64,000 nucleotides of DNA. It comes from Heyndrickxia oleronia. Lineage in GTDB: Bacteria > Bacillota > Bacilli > Bacillales > Bacillaceae_C. The stretch covers positions 2,016,001 through 2,080,000 of the forward strand of contig NZ_CP065424.1 of assembly GCF_017809215.1 (NCBI RefSeq), written 5' to 3'. Both the position numbers and the translations under genes were made by a program. The notes beneath the pieces were generated by a model that saw only the letters and a list, made by a program, of their open reading frames with translations, was not told where the DNA came from and did not search any database. Positions 44,507-54,134 of the stretch are shown in pieces. Position 1 is the first letter of the stretch, and each line of letters begins with the position of its first letter.

Positions 44507-45121
44507 ATGGATGGTTTTTATTCTTTATTCTTTTTATGGTCAGTTTGGATTTATACCACATTTATCTTAAGTCGTCAAAATCAATTAAGATTCCGGATTG
44601 CATTTCTATCATTATTATTATTAATCGTATATCCATTTAGCATTTCGCTTTTTTCCATTCCGATGCAATTGTCATCAATTATACTACTTATTATCTGTTA
44701 TTTTTATTTTAGTAAGCTGAAATTTTGGAAAAAAGTCTATATGTTTTTGGCTATTTTTATTATTATGATTGGTTATTCTGGATTTTCATTATTAGAATTA
44801 TACGATCCAGTTTGGATTTTTATGGACAGGAAATTTTTATTTGGATTCGTGCTTTTTTTACTTGCTCAATTATTATATCCTCGTTCTTTACCTTCGCAAA
44901 TTTTGTGTGCATTCACTGGTACTATACATGGAGAAATAATCTATTCTTTAATTTTAAAAAAGTGGGGATTTCCATATATTATAGGTGATAGATCGTGTTT
45001 AGATATTTGCGCTTTAGTTATTTTTTTCCTCTTATCTTGGTTTATGATTAATAAAATGATAACAAGTATAACACTAAAAAATAATGTACTGAAGGAAAAT
45101 AAGGCGAAATTGTTAAAATAG
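44507..45121 (+). CDS. yphA: YphA-like membrane protein
   Basis: A 204-residue protein with about six membrane segments and little else. Position between ypzI and der, and its length (B. subtilis YphA 199), identify it as YphA. AAAGGAGGTT precedes the ATG. No motif suggests a reaction; role unknown. Codon and base use match the neighbours. Confidence 0.8.
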   Translation: MDGFYSLFFLWSVWIYTTFILSRQNQLRFRIAFLSLLLLIVYPFSISLFSIPMQLSSIILLIICYFYFSKLKFWKKVYMFLAIFIIMIGYSGFSLLELYDPVWIFMDRKFLFGFVLFLLAQLLYPRSLPSQILCAFTGTIHGEIIYSLILKKWGFPYIIGDRSCLDICALVIFFLLSWFMINKMITSITLKNNVLKENKAKLLK

Positions 45122-45305
45122 TTTTTGGCTCGTTATAATATGGATGAATGTTTATTTTATTAGATTTGAGTTTCTTTCCATTCAATGATTGCTTGTCATA
45201 CATATTATTGATAAACTATGTAGGTTAGACATTATACTAAAGCAAGTAAATGAAAGAGTAAAAATGAATGAAATGAAAGAAATTATAAATGAAAGGGTGA
45301 TTGAG

Positions 45306-46616
45306 GTGACAAAACCAGTTGTCGCAATTGTAGGTCGTCCGAATGTAGGAAAATCGACAATTTTTAATCGTATTGTCGGTGAACGTATATCAATTGTTGA
45401 AGATGTTCCCGGTGTGACAAGAGACCGTATTTATAGCTCGGCAGAGTGGCTTACTCACGATTTTAATATCATTGATACCGGAGGGATAGATATCGGTGAT
45501 GAACCATTCCTCGAACAAATACGAGGGCAAGCTGAAATCGCAATTGATGAGGCTGATGTGATTATTTTTATTACTAGTGGTCGTGAAGGGATTACTTCTG
45601 CAGACGAAATGGTCGCTAAAATTTTATACAAATCAAAAAAACCTGTTGTTTTAGGTGTAAATAAAATTGATAATCCTGAAATGCGAGATCAAATTTATGA
45701 TTTCTATTCTTTAGGTTTCGGAGATCCATTTCCGATTTCTGGATCACATGGGATTGGTCTTGGAGATCTTTTAGATGAAGTTGCAAAACATTTTCCAAAA
45801 ATGGAAGAAACGGAATATGGAGAAGATACGATTAAATTTAGTTTTATTGGACGCCCAAATGTTGGGAAATCCTCGCTAGTAAATGCGATCTTAGGTGAAG
45901 AAAGAGTAATTGTAAGTGATGTTGAAGGGACAACAAGAGATGCAATTGACTCCTCCTACACCTTTGAAGATCAAGAATATGTCATCATTGATACTGCTGG
46001 AATGAGGAAAAAAGGAAAGGTTTATGAAAGTACTGAAAAATATAGTGTGTTACGTGCCTTAAGAGCGATTGAGCGTTCAGATGTTGTCTGTGTCGTAATT
46101 AATGGTGAAGAAGGAATAAGAGAGCAGGATAAGAAGATTGCTGGTTATGCACATGAAGCGGGTAGAGCAATCGTAATTGTAGTAAATAAATGGGATGCAG
46201 TTGAGAAAGATGAAAAAACAATGAAGAAGTTTGAAGAAAATATTCGCGAACATTTTCTTTTCTTAAGTTACGCACCAATTGTATTTCTATCAGCAAAAAC
46301 AAAGAAACGTTTACAAAATTTAATTCCTATTATTAAAACTGTAAGTGAAAATCATGCAATGCGTGTACAATCAAGCATACTAAATGAGGTCGTAATGGAT
46401 GCTGTTGCAATGAATCCAACCCCAACAGATAAGGGAAAACGTTTAAGAATATATTATTCAACTCAAGTTGCAGTTAAACCTCCGACCTTTGTTGTTTTTG
46501 TAAATGAACCTGAATTAATGCATTTTTCCTATGAACGTTTTCTTGAAAATAGAATTCGTGATGCCTTTGACTTTGAAGGTACACCAATTCGTTTAATACC
46601 ACGTAGAAGGAAATAA
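45306..46616 (+). CDS. der: Ribosome-assembly GTPase Der (EngA)
   Basis: Essential double-GTPase acting in 50S subunit assembly. Two G domains in tandem, each with a P-loop (GRPNVGKST near 9-17; GRPNVGKSS near 184-192), DTGG/DTAG and NKxD motifs, then a C-terminal KH-like domain (~355-436). The GTG at 45306 is chosen: GGGTGA lies 5 nt upstream and the product is 436 residues beginning [18 protein letters not shown], the exact length of B. subtilis Der; upstream in-frame starts add a non-homologous tail. Confidence 0.96.
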   Translation: MTKPVVAIVGRPNVGKSTIFNRIVGERISIVEDVPGVTRDRIYSSAEWLTHDFNIIDTGGIDIGDEPFLEQIRGQAEIAIDEADVIIFITSGREGITSADEMVAKILYKSKKPVVLGVNKIDNPEMRDQIYDFYSLGFGDPFPISGSHGIGLGDLLDEVAKHFPKMEETEYGEDTIKFSFIGRPNVGKSSLVNAILGEERVIVSDVEGTTRDAIDSSYTFEDQEYVIIDTAGMRKKGKVYESTEKYSVLRALRAIERSDVVCVVINGEEGIREQDKKIAGYAHEAGRAIVIVVNKWDAVEKDEKTMKKFEENIREHFLFLSYAPIVFLSAKTKKRLQNLIPIIKTVSENHAMRVQSSILNEVVMDAVAMNPTPTDKGKRLRIYYSTQVAVKPPTFVVFVNEPELMHFSYERFLENRIRDAFDFEGTPIRLIPRRRK

Positions 46617-46715
46617 TAATTGTGAAAAAACAGTAAATAAGAAAAACAAGATGGCTATTGTAAAACTGTTTTGTCATTTTATACTTATCTTCAAATAAAA
46701 AAGCAGGTGATCGTG

Positions 46716-47759
46716 TTGTCTAATAAAAAGGAAAAGGTTGCAGTGATTGGAGCGGGTAGCTGGGGAACAGCACTGGCAATGGTTTTAGCAGACAATGAGC
46801 ATGAAGTACGTCTTTGGGGACATAAACAAGAACAAATCGAGGAAATTAATCGTTTTCATACTAATCAAAAATATTTACCTAATATTCAATTATCTGAATC
46901 TATTATTGGTTATTCTTCATTACAAGAAGCCCTTGAAGATATCGAGGTTATCATTTTGGCTGTCCCAACTAAGGCCATTCGAGAAGTATTAGGGAAAATA
47001 CGTGAATTTCAATTATCTAAATTAACAATTGTTCATGTCAGCAAGGGAATTGAGCCAGACACTTTACTTAGAATATCTGAAATGATTGAAGAAGAAATGC
47101 CTAACGATCTTTTAAATGCTGTTGTTGTTTTATCAGGACCTAGTCACGCTGAGGAAGTAAGCTTGAGACATCCAACAACAGTTACAGTTTCTTCTCACGA
47201 TGAAGCTGCAGCTAAACGTGTGCAAGACCTATTTATGAATCAAAATTTTCGGGTCTATACCAACTTAGATGTTATTGGTGTTGAAATAGGTGGAGCATTA
47301 AAAAACATCATTGCTTTGGCGGCAGGTATATCTGATGGACTTGGCTATGGGGATAATGCGAAGGCTGCATTAATAACAAGAGGATTAGCGGAAATTGCAA
47401 GACTTGGTACAAAAATGGGTGCTAACCCATTAACGTTTTTGGGTCTTTCTGGGATAGGTGATTTAATTGTCACTTGTACAAGTGTTCATTCACGAAATTG
47501 GCGAGCAGGAAATATGCTTGGTAAGGGAATGAAGTTAGAAGAAGTACTGGAAAATATGGGAATGGTCGTTGAAGGGGTAAGAACCACAAAAGCAGCACAT
47601 CAATTATCAGAGAAATATGCTGTTAGAATGCCGATAACCGATGAATTATATCGAGTTCTCTTTAATGAATACCATCCAAAAGATGCAGTTGATAATCTCA
47701 TGGGAAGATTGAAAACGAATGAGATGGAAGATTTAACAAATTTATTAAATATTGAATGA
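46716..47759 (+). CDS. gpsA: NAD(P)H-dependent glycerol-3-phosphate dehydrogenase
   Basis: Makes sn-glycerol 3-phosphate from dihydroxyacetone phosphate for phospholipid synthesis. The dinucleotide motif [10 protein letters not shown] lies near residues 11-20; the catalytic Lys is in [12 protein letters not shown] (near 189). 347 residues (B. subtilis 345). TTG start at 46716 with AGGTGA 5 nt upstream; upstream in-frame starts lack a site. Downstream of der as in B. subtilis. Confidence 0.96.
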   Translation: MSNKKEKVAVIGAGSWGTALAMVLADNEHEVRLWGHKQEQIEEINRFHTNQKYLPNIQLSESIIGYSSLQEALEDIEVIILAVPTKAIREVLGKIREFQLSKLTIVHVSKGIEPDTLLRISEMIEEEMPNDLLNAVVVLSGPSHAEEVSLRHPTTVTVSSHDEAAAKRVQDLFMNQNFRVYTNLDVIGVEIGGALKNIIALAAGISDGLGYGDNAKAALITRGLAEIARLGTKMGANPLTFLGLSGIGDLIVTCTSVHSRNWRAGNMLGKGMKLEEVLENMGMVVEGVRTTKAAHQLSEKYAVRMPITDELYRVLFNEYHPKDAVDNLMGRLKTNEMEDLTNLLNIE

Positions 47760-48347
47760 TACATTTAGTCACTTTTTTTGTCCTACTTTTTCAAATGAAT
47801 GGGCATTCGACGATGCAAATAAGTATTGATTTGCATAAAATGCCATGAAGTAAAAGCTTTAAACTTGTGGAATGGGTATTTGTCTATTTTTTTCTTACTG
47901 AAGTGAGGTTAACGCCCCTTGCTTCGGTTTTTTTAGTTTTCAATAAGGAATTTTTTTCTTTTACATTTTTGAGGTGATATTAATTGGAAAAAATAGGTTG
48001 AAGACCGCCGAGTCTTTTGATCAACTAAGAAAAGAATTTTGAACGTGATACGAACACTAAACTTTTTATTAGGCATAAAAGCCTGCAGTAGGACTTATAC
48101 AAAAAAAGCAACTTACGATATGAAAATAGCATGAAGTACGGAAGATGCTTAAAATTTTTCAGTTCATTTACTAATCATTATTGATCAAATGATGTCATTG
48201 AAAAATATTTCAGATTTTGTCACATGGCTTGGCAAACATAGATAGACCATAGAAGGGATTGTGTTATAATATAGTTGCTTTGCTTATTTTTAAAAGTAAA
48301 CGCAGTCATTATACATAAGATTAGTTGAACAAAAAGGTGGATATTAT
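47760..48347. other. 588-bp intergenic region after gpsA
   Basis: No convincing gene. It holds a two-part stem (GGCATT/AATGCC enclosing TGCAAAT/ATTTGCA, 47802-47844), a rho-independent terminator (47898-47934), and GAGGTGAT before a TTG at 47984 that stops after five codons. AAAAAGCAACTTACGATATG near 48105 resembles the right end of the window's palindromic repeat. TTATAAT at 48263 could be the -10 of yphE. Confidence 0.5.
47898..47934 (+). terminator. Terminator downstream of gpsA
   Basis: CTGAAGTGAGG (47898-47908) pairs with CCCTTGCTTCGG, G-U pairs included, followed by a T-run. Confidence 0.75.
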
Positions 48348-48548
48348 ATGTCTGAATCGATGTTTAAAATGTGGGTGTCCATTGCTGGAATGGGCTTAAT
48401 GGCAATAGCGATGGTTGTCATTTATTTAAGTAGGTATAAGATTAAATTCAAATTTTTAAAAGCTATAACAGCTATTATTGCTTATTTATGTTTAATTATT
48501 GGCGGATTAATCATGGTATACGTCGTATTTACAGGACCTACAAGTTAA
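48348..48548 (+). CDS. yphE: YphE-like small membrane protein (DUF2768)
   Basis: A 66-residue protein with two membrane segments (residues ~10-28 and ~38-62), matching DUF2768/YphE in length and place upstream of yphF. AAGGTGGAT precedes the ATG. Function unknown; in B. subtilis the gene sits between gpsA and spoIVA, and sporulation expression has been suggested for the family. Confidence 0.82.
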   Translation: MSESMFKMWVSIAGMGLMAIAMVVIYLSRYKIKFKFLKAITAIIAYLCLIIGGLIMVYVVFTGPTS

Positions 48549-48584
48549 TGATGAATTTTCCGTGGAAAGGATTGGAATAGTACG

Positions 48585-49292
48585 TTGAAAAGATTGACTC
48601 TCCTATTTCTAGTATGTATTTCTATTACTATGTTAAGTGGTTGTCTATACCCTCAAGAAAAATTAGCTGAAAATCAAATTCCTTATGAGGATCAAATACA
48701 ATCGGTACAAACGGCAGTAGATAAATTTCAAAAAGATAATGGTGGGATTCTACCTATCAAGACTAGGGATCAAAGTACACCAATATATGAAAAATATCCA
48801 ATAGACTATAAAAAAATAGTTCCGCAATACTTATCTGATTCTCCTGGGAATTCTTATGAAAATGGTGGAATCTTTCAATATGTTTTAATAGATGTAGAAA
48901 CAAATCCTACAGTTAAAATATTTGATTTAAGAATAGCGGAAAAAATAAGAGAATTACATATGAGGATCAATGCTCAAGGGTATCCTCCATATAAAAATGA
49001 AGTATCTAAAAATGTATATACACTAAACTATAAAAAAATTGGTTATAAGGAGGAACCGTTTGTAGTTTCCCCGTATACAAATAATAATCTTCCTTTTGTC
49101 ATCACAGGACAAGGAGACATTTTTGTAGACTATAGTAGTGACCTATATCATGTACTTCGCAACAAAAATGTAAAAGTTAAACCTGGAGAGGATATCCGAC
49201 ATATTTTAACGGATGATTCCTTATTTGTACCAGCGTATTCTCTCCCCTATACAATAAACCAAAAAAATGAACCTATTTTTTTAGCAAAATAG
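48585..49292 (+). CDS. yphF: YphF-like lipoprotein
   Basis: A 235-residue predicted lipoprotein. The signal peptide ends in a lipobox LSGC with Cys20. The mature part is mostly polar with a conserved-looking segment AVDKFQKDNGGILPIKTRD near 44-62. TTG start after GGAAAGG. Position before spoIVA matches B. subtilis yphF (about 244 residues). Function unknown. The terminator follows at once. Confidence 0.82.
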   Translation: MKRLTLLFLVCISITMLSGCLYPQEKLAENQIPYEDQIQSVQTAVDKFQKDNGGILPIKTRDQSTPIYEKYPIDYKKIVPQYLSDSPGNSYENGGIFQYVLIDVETNPTVKIFDLRIAEKIRELHMRINAQGYPPYKNEVSKNVYTLNYKKIGYKEEPFVVSPYTNNNLPFVITGQGDIFVDYSSDLYHVLRNKNVKVKPGEDIRHILTDDSLFVPAYSLPYTINQKNEPIFLAK

Positions 49293-49296
49293 TCAT

Positions 49297-49338
49297 AACC
49301 CTTTCTTTACAAAATATATTGTAAAGGAAGGGTTTTAT
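49297..49338 (+). terminator. Terminator after yphF
   Basis: AACCCTTTCTTTACA pairs with TGTAAAGGAAGGGTT, followed by TTATTTTTA. Confidence 0.88.
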
Positions 49339-49474
49339 TTTTATGGTTTTGTGGTCATTTTAAATTGATATGAATCTGTCTCATGACTTGTAATAGATGA
49401 ATGGGATACCACTATCAAGGTATAGATTAACTTGGCCAAAATGATAGAAAAAGTTGATAAATCATCAATTTATA

Positions 49475-49506
49475 GTCATAAGAGAATAGGACAACATCAT
49501 ACACAT
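49475..49506 (+). promoter_or_regulatory. Sigma-E-like promoter of spoIVA
   Basis: GTCATAAG (49475-49482) and CATACACAT (49498-49506) are 15 nt apart and fit the sigma-E elements. spoIVA is a sigma-E gene in B. subtilis. Confidence 0.55.
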
Positions 49507-49568
49507 ATAGTGTCCAAAACTTTTTAAGGATGTAATGTCCCAGGAACTTAATGTGGGGAGGGAATCTC

Positions 49569-51047
49569 TTGGAAAAGGTTGATATTTTTAAAGATATTGC
49601 TGAAAGAACAGGCGGCGATATTTATTTAGGTGTAGTAGGTGCAGTACGAACTGGAAAATCAACATTCATAAAAAAATTTATGGAGTTAGTCGTTTTACCA
49701 AATATTGCAACAGAAGCGGATCGAAATCGAGCTCAGGATGAACTACCTCAAAGCGCAGCAGGTAGAACAATAATGACCACTGAGCCGAAATTTGTTCCGA
49801 ACCAAGCGGTTTCTGTTCATGTCGGTGATGGATTGGATGTCAACATTCGCCTTGTTGACTGTGTTGGGTATACCGTACCAGGTGCAAAGGGGTATGAGGA
49901 TGAGAATGGACCACGAATGATTCATACTCCATGGTATGAAGAACCTATCTCATTTCACGAAGCAGCAGAAATCGGTACACGTAAAGTAATTCAAGAGCAT
50001 TCTGTTATTGGCGTCGTCATTACAACTGATGGTTCAATTGGCGAAATCCCGCGTCAGGATTATGTTGAAGCAGAGGAAAGAGTCATTGCTGAGTTGAAAG
50101 AGGTTGGAAAGCCTTTTATTATGGTTGTTAATTCTGCAAAGCCTCATCATCCTGAAACGGAAGCATTGCGCTCATCACTTGCTGAAAAATACGATATACC
50201 AGTTGTAGCCATGTCAGTCGAAAGCATGAGAGAAGGGGATGTATTAAATGTCTTAAGAGAGGCACTTTATGAATTCCCTGTGCTAGAAGTAAATGTTAAT
50301 CTACCAAGCTGGGTGATGGTTCTAACAGAAAATCATTGGCTACGAGAAAATTATCAAGAAGCAGTCAAGGAAACTGTCAAAGATATTAAAAGGCTAAGAG
50401 ATGTTGATCGTGTCGTGCAACAATTTAATGAATATGAATTTATACAGGATGCAGGACTAGCAGGGATTGAAATGGGGCAAGGGGTTGCAGAAATTGATTT
50501 GTTTGCTCCTGATGAACTGTATGATCAAGTATTAAAAGAGATAGTTGGGGTAGAAATTCGCGGAAAAGATCATTTGCTTGAATTAATGCAAGATTTCTCC
50601 CATGCAAAACGAGAATATGATCAAATTGCAGATGCGCTAAAAATGGTCAAACAAACTGGTTATGGAATTGCGTCTCCAACTTTAGGAGATATGAGTTTGG
50701 ATGAGCCGGAAATTATTCGCCAAGGCTCACGATTTGGAGTGAGATTAAAAGCTGTTGCACCATCGATTCATATGATTAAAGTTGATGTTGAATCAGAATT
50801 TTCTCCAATCATTGGGACAGAGAAACAGAGTGAAGAACTTGTTCGATATCTCATGCAGGACTTTGAAGATGATCCACTATCCATTTGGAATTCTGATATA
50901 TTTGGGCGTAACTTAAGTTCAATAGTACGTGAAGGAATTCAGGCAAAGCTGTCATTAATGCCTGAAAATGCTAGATATAAACTTAAAGAAACATTGGAAA
51001 GAATCATAAATGAAGGTTCAGGTGGACTGATTGCGATTATACTATAA
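49569..51047 (+). CDS. spoIVA: Spore coat morphogenetic ATPase SpoIVA
   Basis: ATP-hydrolysing protein that polymerises on the outer forespore membrane as the base of the coat and is needed for cortex assembly. Walker A GAVRTGKST lies near residues 22-30; the rest is almost identical to B. subtilis (for example DCVGYTVPGAKGYEDENGPR). The C-terminal segment RIINEGSGGLIAIIL, needed for SpoVM contact, is intact. The TTG at 49569 after GGGGAGGG gives exactly 492 residues, as in B. subtilis. A sigma-E-like promoter lies upstream. Confidence 0.98.
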   Translation: MEKVDIFKDIAERTGGDIYLGVVGAVRTGKSTFIKKFMELVVLPNIATEADRNRAQDELPQSAAGRTIMTTEPKFVPNQAVSVHVGDGLDVNIRLVDCVGYTVPGAKGYEDENGPRMIHTPWYEEPISFHEAAEIGTRKVIQEHSVIGVVITTDGSIGEIPRQDYVEAEERVIAELKEVGKPFIMVVNSAKPHHPETEALRSSLAEKYDIPVVAMSVESMREGDVLNVLREALYEFPVLEVNVNLPSWVMVLTENHWLRENYQEAVKETVKDIKRLRDVDRVVQQFNEYEFIQDAGLAGIEMGQGVAEIDLFAPDELYDQVLKEIVGVEIRGKDHLLELMQDFSHAKREYDQIADALKMVKQTGYGIASPTLGDMSLDEPEIIRQGSRFGVRLKAVAPSIHMIKVDVESEFSPIIGTEKQSEELVRYLMQDFEDDPLSIWNSDIFGRNLSSIVREGIQAKLSLMPENARYKLKETLERIINEGSGGLIAIIL

Positions 51048-51061
51048 TCGTTTAGAAAAAG

Positions 51062-51092
51062 AAATACCAAGCTAAAAAAGCTTGGTATTTTT
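51062..51092 (+). terminator. Terminator after spoIVA
   Basis: AAATACCAAGCT pairs with AGCTTGGTATTT around an A-rich loop, then T-run. Confidence 0.9.
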
Positions 51093-51310
51093 CTTTTTTT
51101 GATGAAAGATTTCCCACTAATTCACGAATTATTCTTGCTAAGGCTATTTTATTGTGATAATCTTTTATCAGAATTGTTGTTGGTTCAGCAATCAACGCTG
51201 TTCTATTCAGGTTTTTCATGGTATACATGTATAGAAACCGGTCAAAATGTTTAGTAATGTAAATAGGACAAAAACTAAATGTTTTATTTCTCTGGGAGGA
51301 GGTGAATGGC

Positions 51311-51583
51311 ATGAACAAAACTGAACTTATCAATGCTGTTGCTGAAAGCACAGAACTTTCTAAGAAGGATGCAACTAAAGCGGTTGATGCTATTTTCGAA
51401 TCTATTCAAAATGCATTAGCTAGTGGTGATAAAGTCCAATTAATTGGATTTGGTAACTTTGAAGTGCGTGAACGTGCTGCTCGTAAAGGACGTAATCCAC
51501 AAACTGGTGAAGAAATTGAAATCGCAGCCAGCAAGGTACCTGCATTTAAACCAGGTAAAGCGCTTAAAGATGCTGTGAAATAA
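51311..51583 (+). CDS. hbs: HU-family DNA-binding protein
   Basis: Abundant nucleoid protein that bends DNA. 90 residues with the HU pattern: helix pair at 1-38, beta-arm with [20 protein letters not shown] near 60-79 (Pro at the arm tip region) and a C-terminal helix. The ATG at 51311 has GGAGGAGG 8 nt upstream; the GTG at 51302 lies inside that site. Between spoIVA and folE as in B. subtilis hbs, and followed by a strong terminator. Confidence 0.96.
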   Translation: MNKTELINAVAESTELSKKDATKAVDAIFESIQNALASGDKVQLIGFGNFEVRERAARKGRNPQTGEEIEIAASKVPAFKPGKALKDAVK

Positions 51584-51606
51584 ATACATATTTTACTTTA
51601 GGCGTT

Positions 51607-51636
51607 AAAAAAGGGCTGGCTACAGCCCTTTTTCTT
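51607..51636 (+). terminator. Terminator after hbs
   Basis: AAAAAAGGGCT pairs with AGCCCTTTTTC around GGCTAC. Confidence 0.88.
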
Positions 51637-51759
51637 TTATAAACTCTTCAAGAAAAATACTCTCCTTGAATCAAAACTCCTAACAAAATGTTACAAATCT
51701 CGATTCTAGTATTTTACTGTATTACACAGAATATGCTAAGATTAGAACTGTTATGTAAA

Positions 51760-51782
51760 GGCACTTTTCTAAAACTTTGTTA
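51760..51782 (+). repeat. Left copy of an inverted repeat flanking folE
   Basis: CTTTTCTAAAACTTTGTTA (51764-51782) recurs as its exact reverse complement at 52448-52466; with the flanking GGCA/AGCC the match is 22 of 23. It resembles the ends of the repeat elements at 17981 and 23882. Confidence 0.7.
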
Positions 51783-51861
51783 TGGAAACAGCCAATCAAT
51801 AGTGAAACCGATATAATGATTGAAAAATAAATAATGCTTTTAATTTGTAGGAGGACACACC

Positions 51862-52428
51862 ATGGTAGAGATCAATCACAGCCAAATAGAAGAAGCTATT
51901 CGAATGATTTTAGAGGCTGTTGGGGAGAATCCTGATAGAGAAGGTTTGCTAGACACACCTAAGCGGGTAGCTAAAATGTATGAAGAAATTTTTGAGGGAA
52001 TTAATCTGGACCCAAAAGAATCTTTTGATTTAGTTTTTAGTGAAGAACATGAGGAACTAGTTTTACTAAAAGATATCTCATTTATTTCAATGTGCGAACA
52101 TCATTTACTCCCTTTTTATGGGAAAGCACATATCGCATACCTGCCTCGTAATGGGAAAGTCACTGGCTTAAGTAAATTAGCTCGTGCAATTGAAATTGTA
52201 GCAAAACGCCCACAAATACAGGAAAGAATGACCTCTACTGTAGCAGATTCAATATATGAAATACTTGACCCACATGGTGTTATGGTAGTTATTGAAGCCG
52301 AGCATATGTGCATGACAATGAGAGGAGTTAAAAAGCCAGGGGCAAAGGCTATTACGACAGCCGTTCGTGGATCACTCGTCAATGATTCATATGCACGCTC
52401 AGAAATACTAAATTTAATACATAATTGA
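51862..52428 (+). CDS. folE: GTP cyclohydrolase I
   Basis: First enzyme of folate synthesis, making dihydroneopterin triphosphate from GTP. Zinc and catalytic residues lie in [18 protein letters not shown] (near residues 75-92) and MCMTMRGV. 188 residues, full length (B. subtilis MtrA 190). AGGAGGACA before the ATG. In B. subtilis the next gene is mtrB, encoding the Trp-responsive TRAP protein; here there is none before hepS. The gene is bracketed by 19-bp exact inverted repeats. Confidence 0.96.
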   Translation: MVEINHSQIEEAIRMILEAVGENPDREGLLDTPKRVAKMYEEIFEGINLDPKESFDLVFSEEHEELVLLKDISFISMCEHHLLPFYGKAHIAYLPRNGKVTGLSKLARAIEIVAKRPQIQERMTSTVADSIYEILDPHGVMVVIEAEHMCMTMRGVKKPGAKAITTAVRGSLVNDSYARSEILNLIHN

Positions 52429-52447
52429 TCATTATATTTTTCTCTTG

Positions 52448-52470
52448 TAACAAAGTTTTAGAAAAGAGCC
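52448..52470 (-). repeat. Right copy of the inverted repeat flanking folE
   Basis: TAACAAAGTTTTAGAAAAG (52448-52466) is the exact reverse complement of 51764-51782. Confidence 0.7.
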
Positions 52471-52594
52471 TAACAAATTTATAATGCTCACAAGTTATAG
52501 TTTTTTTATGTTATAATATTTTTTGTTGAAGTTTTCATGACACACTATTTTTAGATATAAATCAAGTACGAGAAAGAAATGGGGCTTAAGGGAA

Positions 52595-53407
52595 ATGGAC
52601 TTGCAAGAAAGGATGCAACAAATCGCTTTAATTAAAGAAACAATTAAACAAAAGATATCTCAAAATTATTTAATGCAGTTTATTGATGAGCCCTATATTG
52701 ATGAGGATCGTATGAACATATTAATTGAAAGCTTGTCTAGTTTGAAGCTTACAAAAGGAAATATAAATAAATATGTAACGACGACCATGCTCATTCAAAT
52801 AGCCCTTGATACCCATGATAAAGTGAATAATACATCCGAATTGTTAAAAAAGCGACAATTAACCGTTTTAGCTGGTGATTATTATAGTGGTCTATATTAT
52901 AAAATATTAGCTGAAGTTGAAAATGTACCACTCATTCGAACGCTTGCTGAAGGAATTAAGATCGTAAATGAACATAAAGTAGCAATCTACCGACTAGAGG
53001 ATTGCACTGTTGAACAGTATATGGATACTTTAAAAAAGGTTGAATCAACGATTATTTCTAAATTTATTAATTTTTTTGGATCAAAAGAACTTTCTATTTT
53101 AGGTGAAGAGCTATTATTTTTAATTACAATCAGTAATGAAATTGAAAAGGTGAAAAAAGAGAAACACTCAACACTCTTTGAAGCACTAACTAAGCTTCTC
53201 TTGCCGACTAATTTAAATACCTTTCAACAGCTATCTTCAGAAAATAAATATTACCTGATTGAAAAATGTCAACCATTTATAGACCAGACAATTGAAAAGA
53301 TAGTGATGGTAAAGGAAAAATTAAATCTCAATCAATTATTAGATCAAAGAATACATTTTCTTCTGAAACAACATTCAAGAGAAAAATTATTTTTGGAAGA
53401 GGGTTAA
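52595..53407 (+). CDS. hepS: Heptaprenyl diphosphate synthase component 1 (HepS)
   Basis: Small, non-catalytic subunit that joins HepT to make the C35 side chain of menaquinone-7. 270 residues, largely helical; the segment LTVLAGDYYSGLYYKILAE (near 87-105) is the family signature. ATG with AAGGGAA upstream. First gene of hepS-menG-hepT, all closely spaced. No mtrB in between, so folE and hepS are separate units. Confidence 0.93.
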   Translation: MDLQERMQQIALIKETIKQKISQNYLMQFIDEPYIDEDRMNILIESLSSLKLTKGNINKYVTTTMLIQIALDTHDKVNNTSELLKKRQLTVLAGDYYSGLYYKILAEVENVPLIRTLAEGIKIVNEHKVAIYRLEDCTVEQYMDTLKKVESTIISKFINFFGSKELSILGEELLFLITISNEIEKVKKEKHSTLFEALTKLLLPTNLNTFQQLSSENKYYLIEKCQPFIDQTIEKIVMVKEKLNLNQLLDQRIHFLLKQHSREKLFLEEG

Positions 53408-53410
53408 GCG

Positions 53411-54115
53411 ATGGCATCAAAGGAAGAGCGTGTACATAATGTCTTCGAAAAAATTTATGATAATTACGATAAAATGAACTCCGTAATAAGTTTCCAACAG
53501 CATCTTAAATGGAGAAAAGATACAATGAAAAAAATGGCTGTGGAAAGAGGAAAAACTGCTCTAGATGTTTGCTGTGGAACAGGTGATTGGACGATTGCAC
53601 TTGCCGATGCAGTAGGAACAGAGGGCAAAGTTTACGGTTTGGACTTCAGTAAAAATATGCTTCAAGTGGGGGAAGAAAAAGTACGAAAATTAGGTCTTGA
53701 TCAAGTAGAAATGATCCACGGAAATGCAATGGAGCTTCCATTTGATGATCATACATTTGATTATGTAACAATCGGTTTTGGTTTAAGAAATGTTCCAGAT
53801 TATATGCAGGTATTAAAAGAGATGAATCGTGTACTTAAGCCAGGTGGTATAGCTGTATGTTTAGAAACATCCCAGCCAACCATGATCGGATATCGGCAAC
53901 TATATTATATGTACTTTCGATATATCATGCCTTTAATGGGAAAAATATTTGCGAAAAGCTATAAAGAGTATTCTTGGCTCCAAGAATCTGCAAGGGACTT
54001 TCCTGGTATAAAAGAACTTGCAAATATGTTTGAAAAAGCAGGATTTGTAAATATACAATATAAGCCTTATAGCGGGGGCGCTGCAGCATCACATATAGGC
54101 TATAAAGAGAAATAA
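53411..54115 (+). CDS. menG: Demethylmenaquinone methyltransferase
   Basis: SAM-dependent UbiE/MenG methyltransferase that performs the last step of menaquinone synthesis. Motif [13 protein letters not shown] lies near residues 47-58; the later motif [20 protein letters not shown] near 126-145. 234 residues (B. subtilis 233). Starts 3 bp after hepS stop with GAAGAGGG upstream, and hepT follows after 19 bp. Confidence 0.96.
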   Translation: MASKEERVHNVFEKIYDNYDKMNSVISFQQHLKWRKDTMKKMAVERGKTALDVCCGTGDWTIALADAVGTEGKVYGLDFSKNMLQVGEEKVRKLGLDQVEMIHGNAMELPFDDHTFDYVTIGFGLRNVPDYMQVLKEMNRVLKPGGIAVCLETSQPTMIGYRQLYYMYFRYIMPLMGKIFAKSYKEYSWLQESARDFPGIKELANMFEKAGFVNIQYKPYSGGAAASHIGYKEK

Positions 54116-54134
54116 TAAGCTAGGTGGATATTAT

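Noticed and set aside
47984..48001. Small gene starting at TTG after GAGGTGAT
   Set aside because: The frame ends after five codons, and neither other frame nor a single frameshift restores a recognisable protein.
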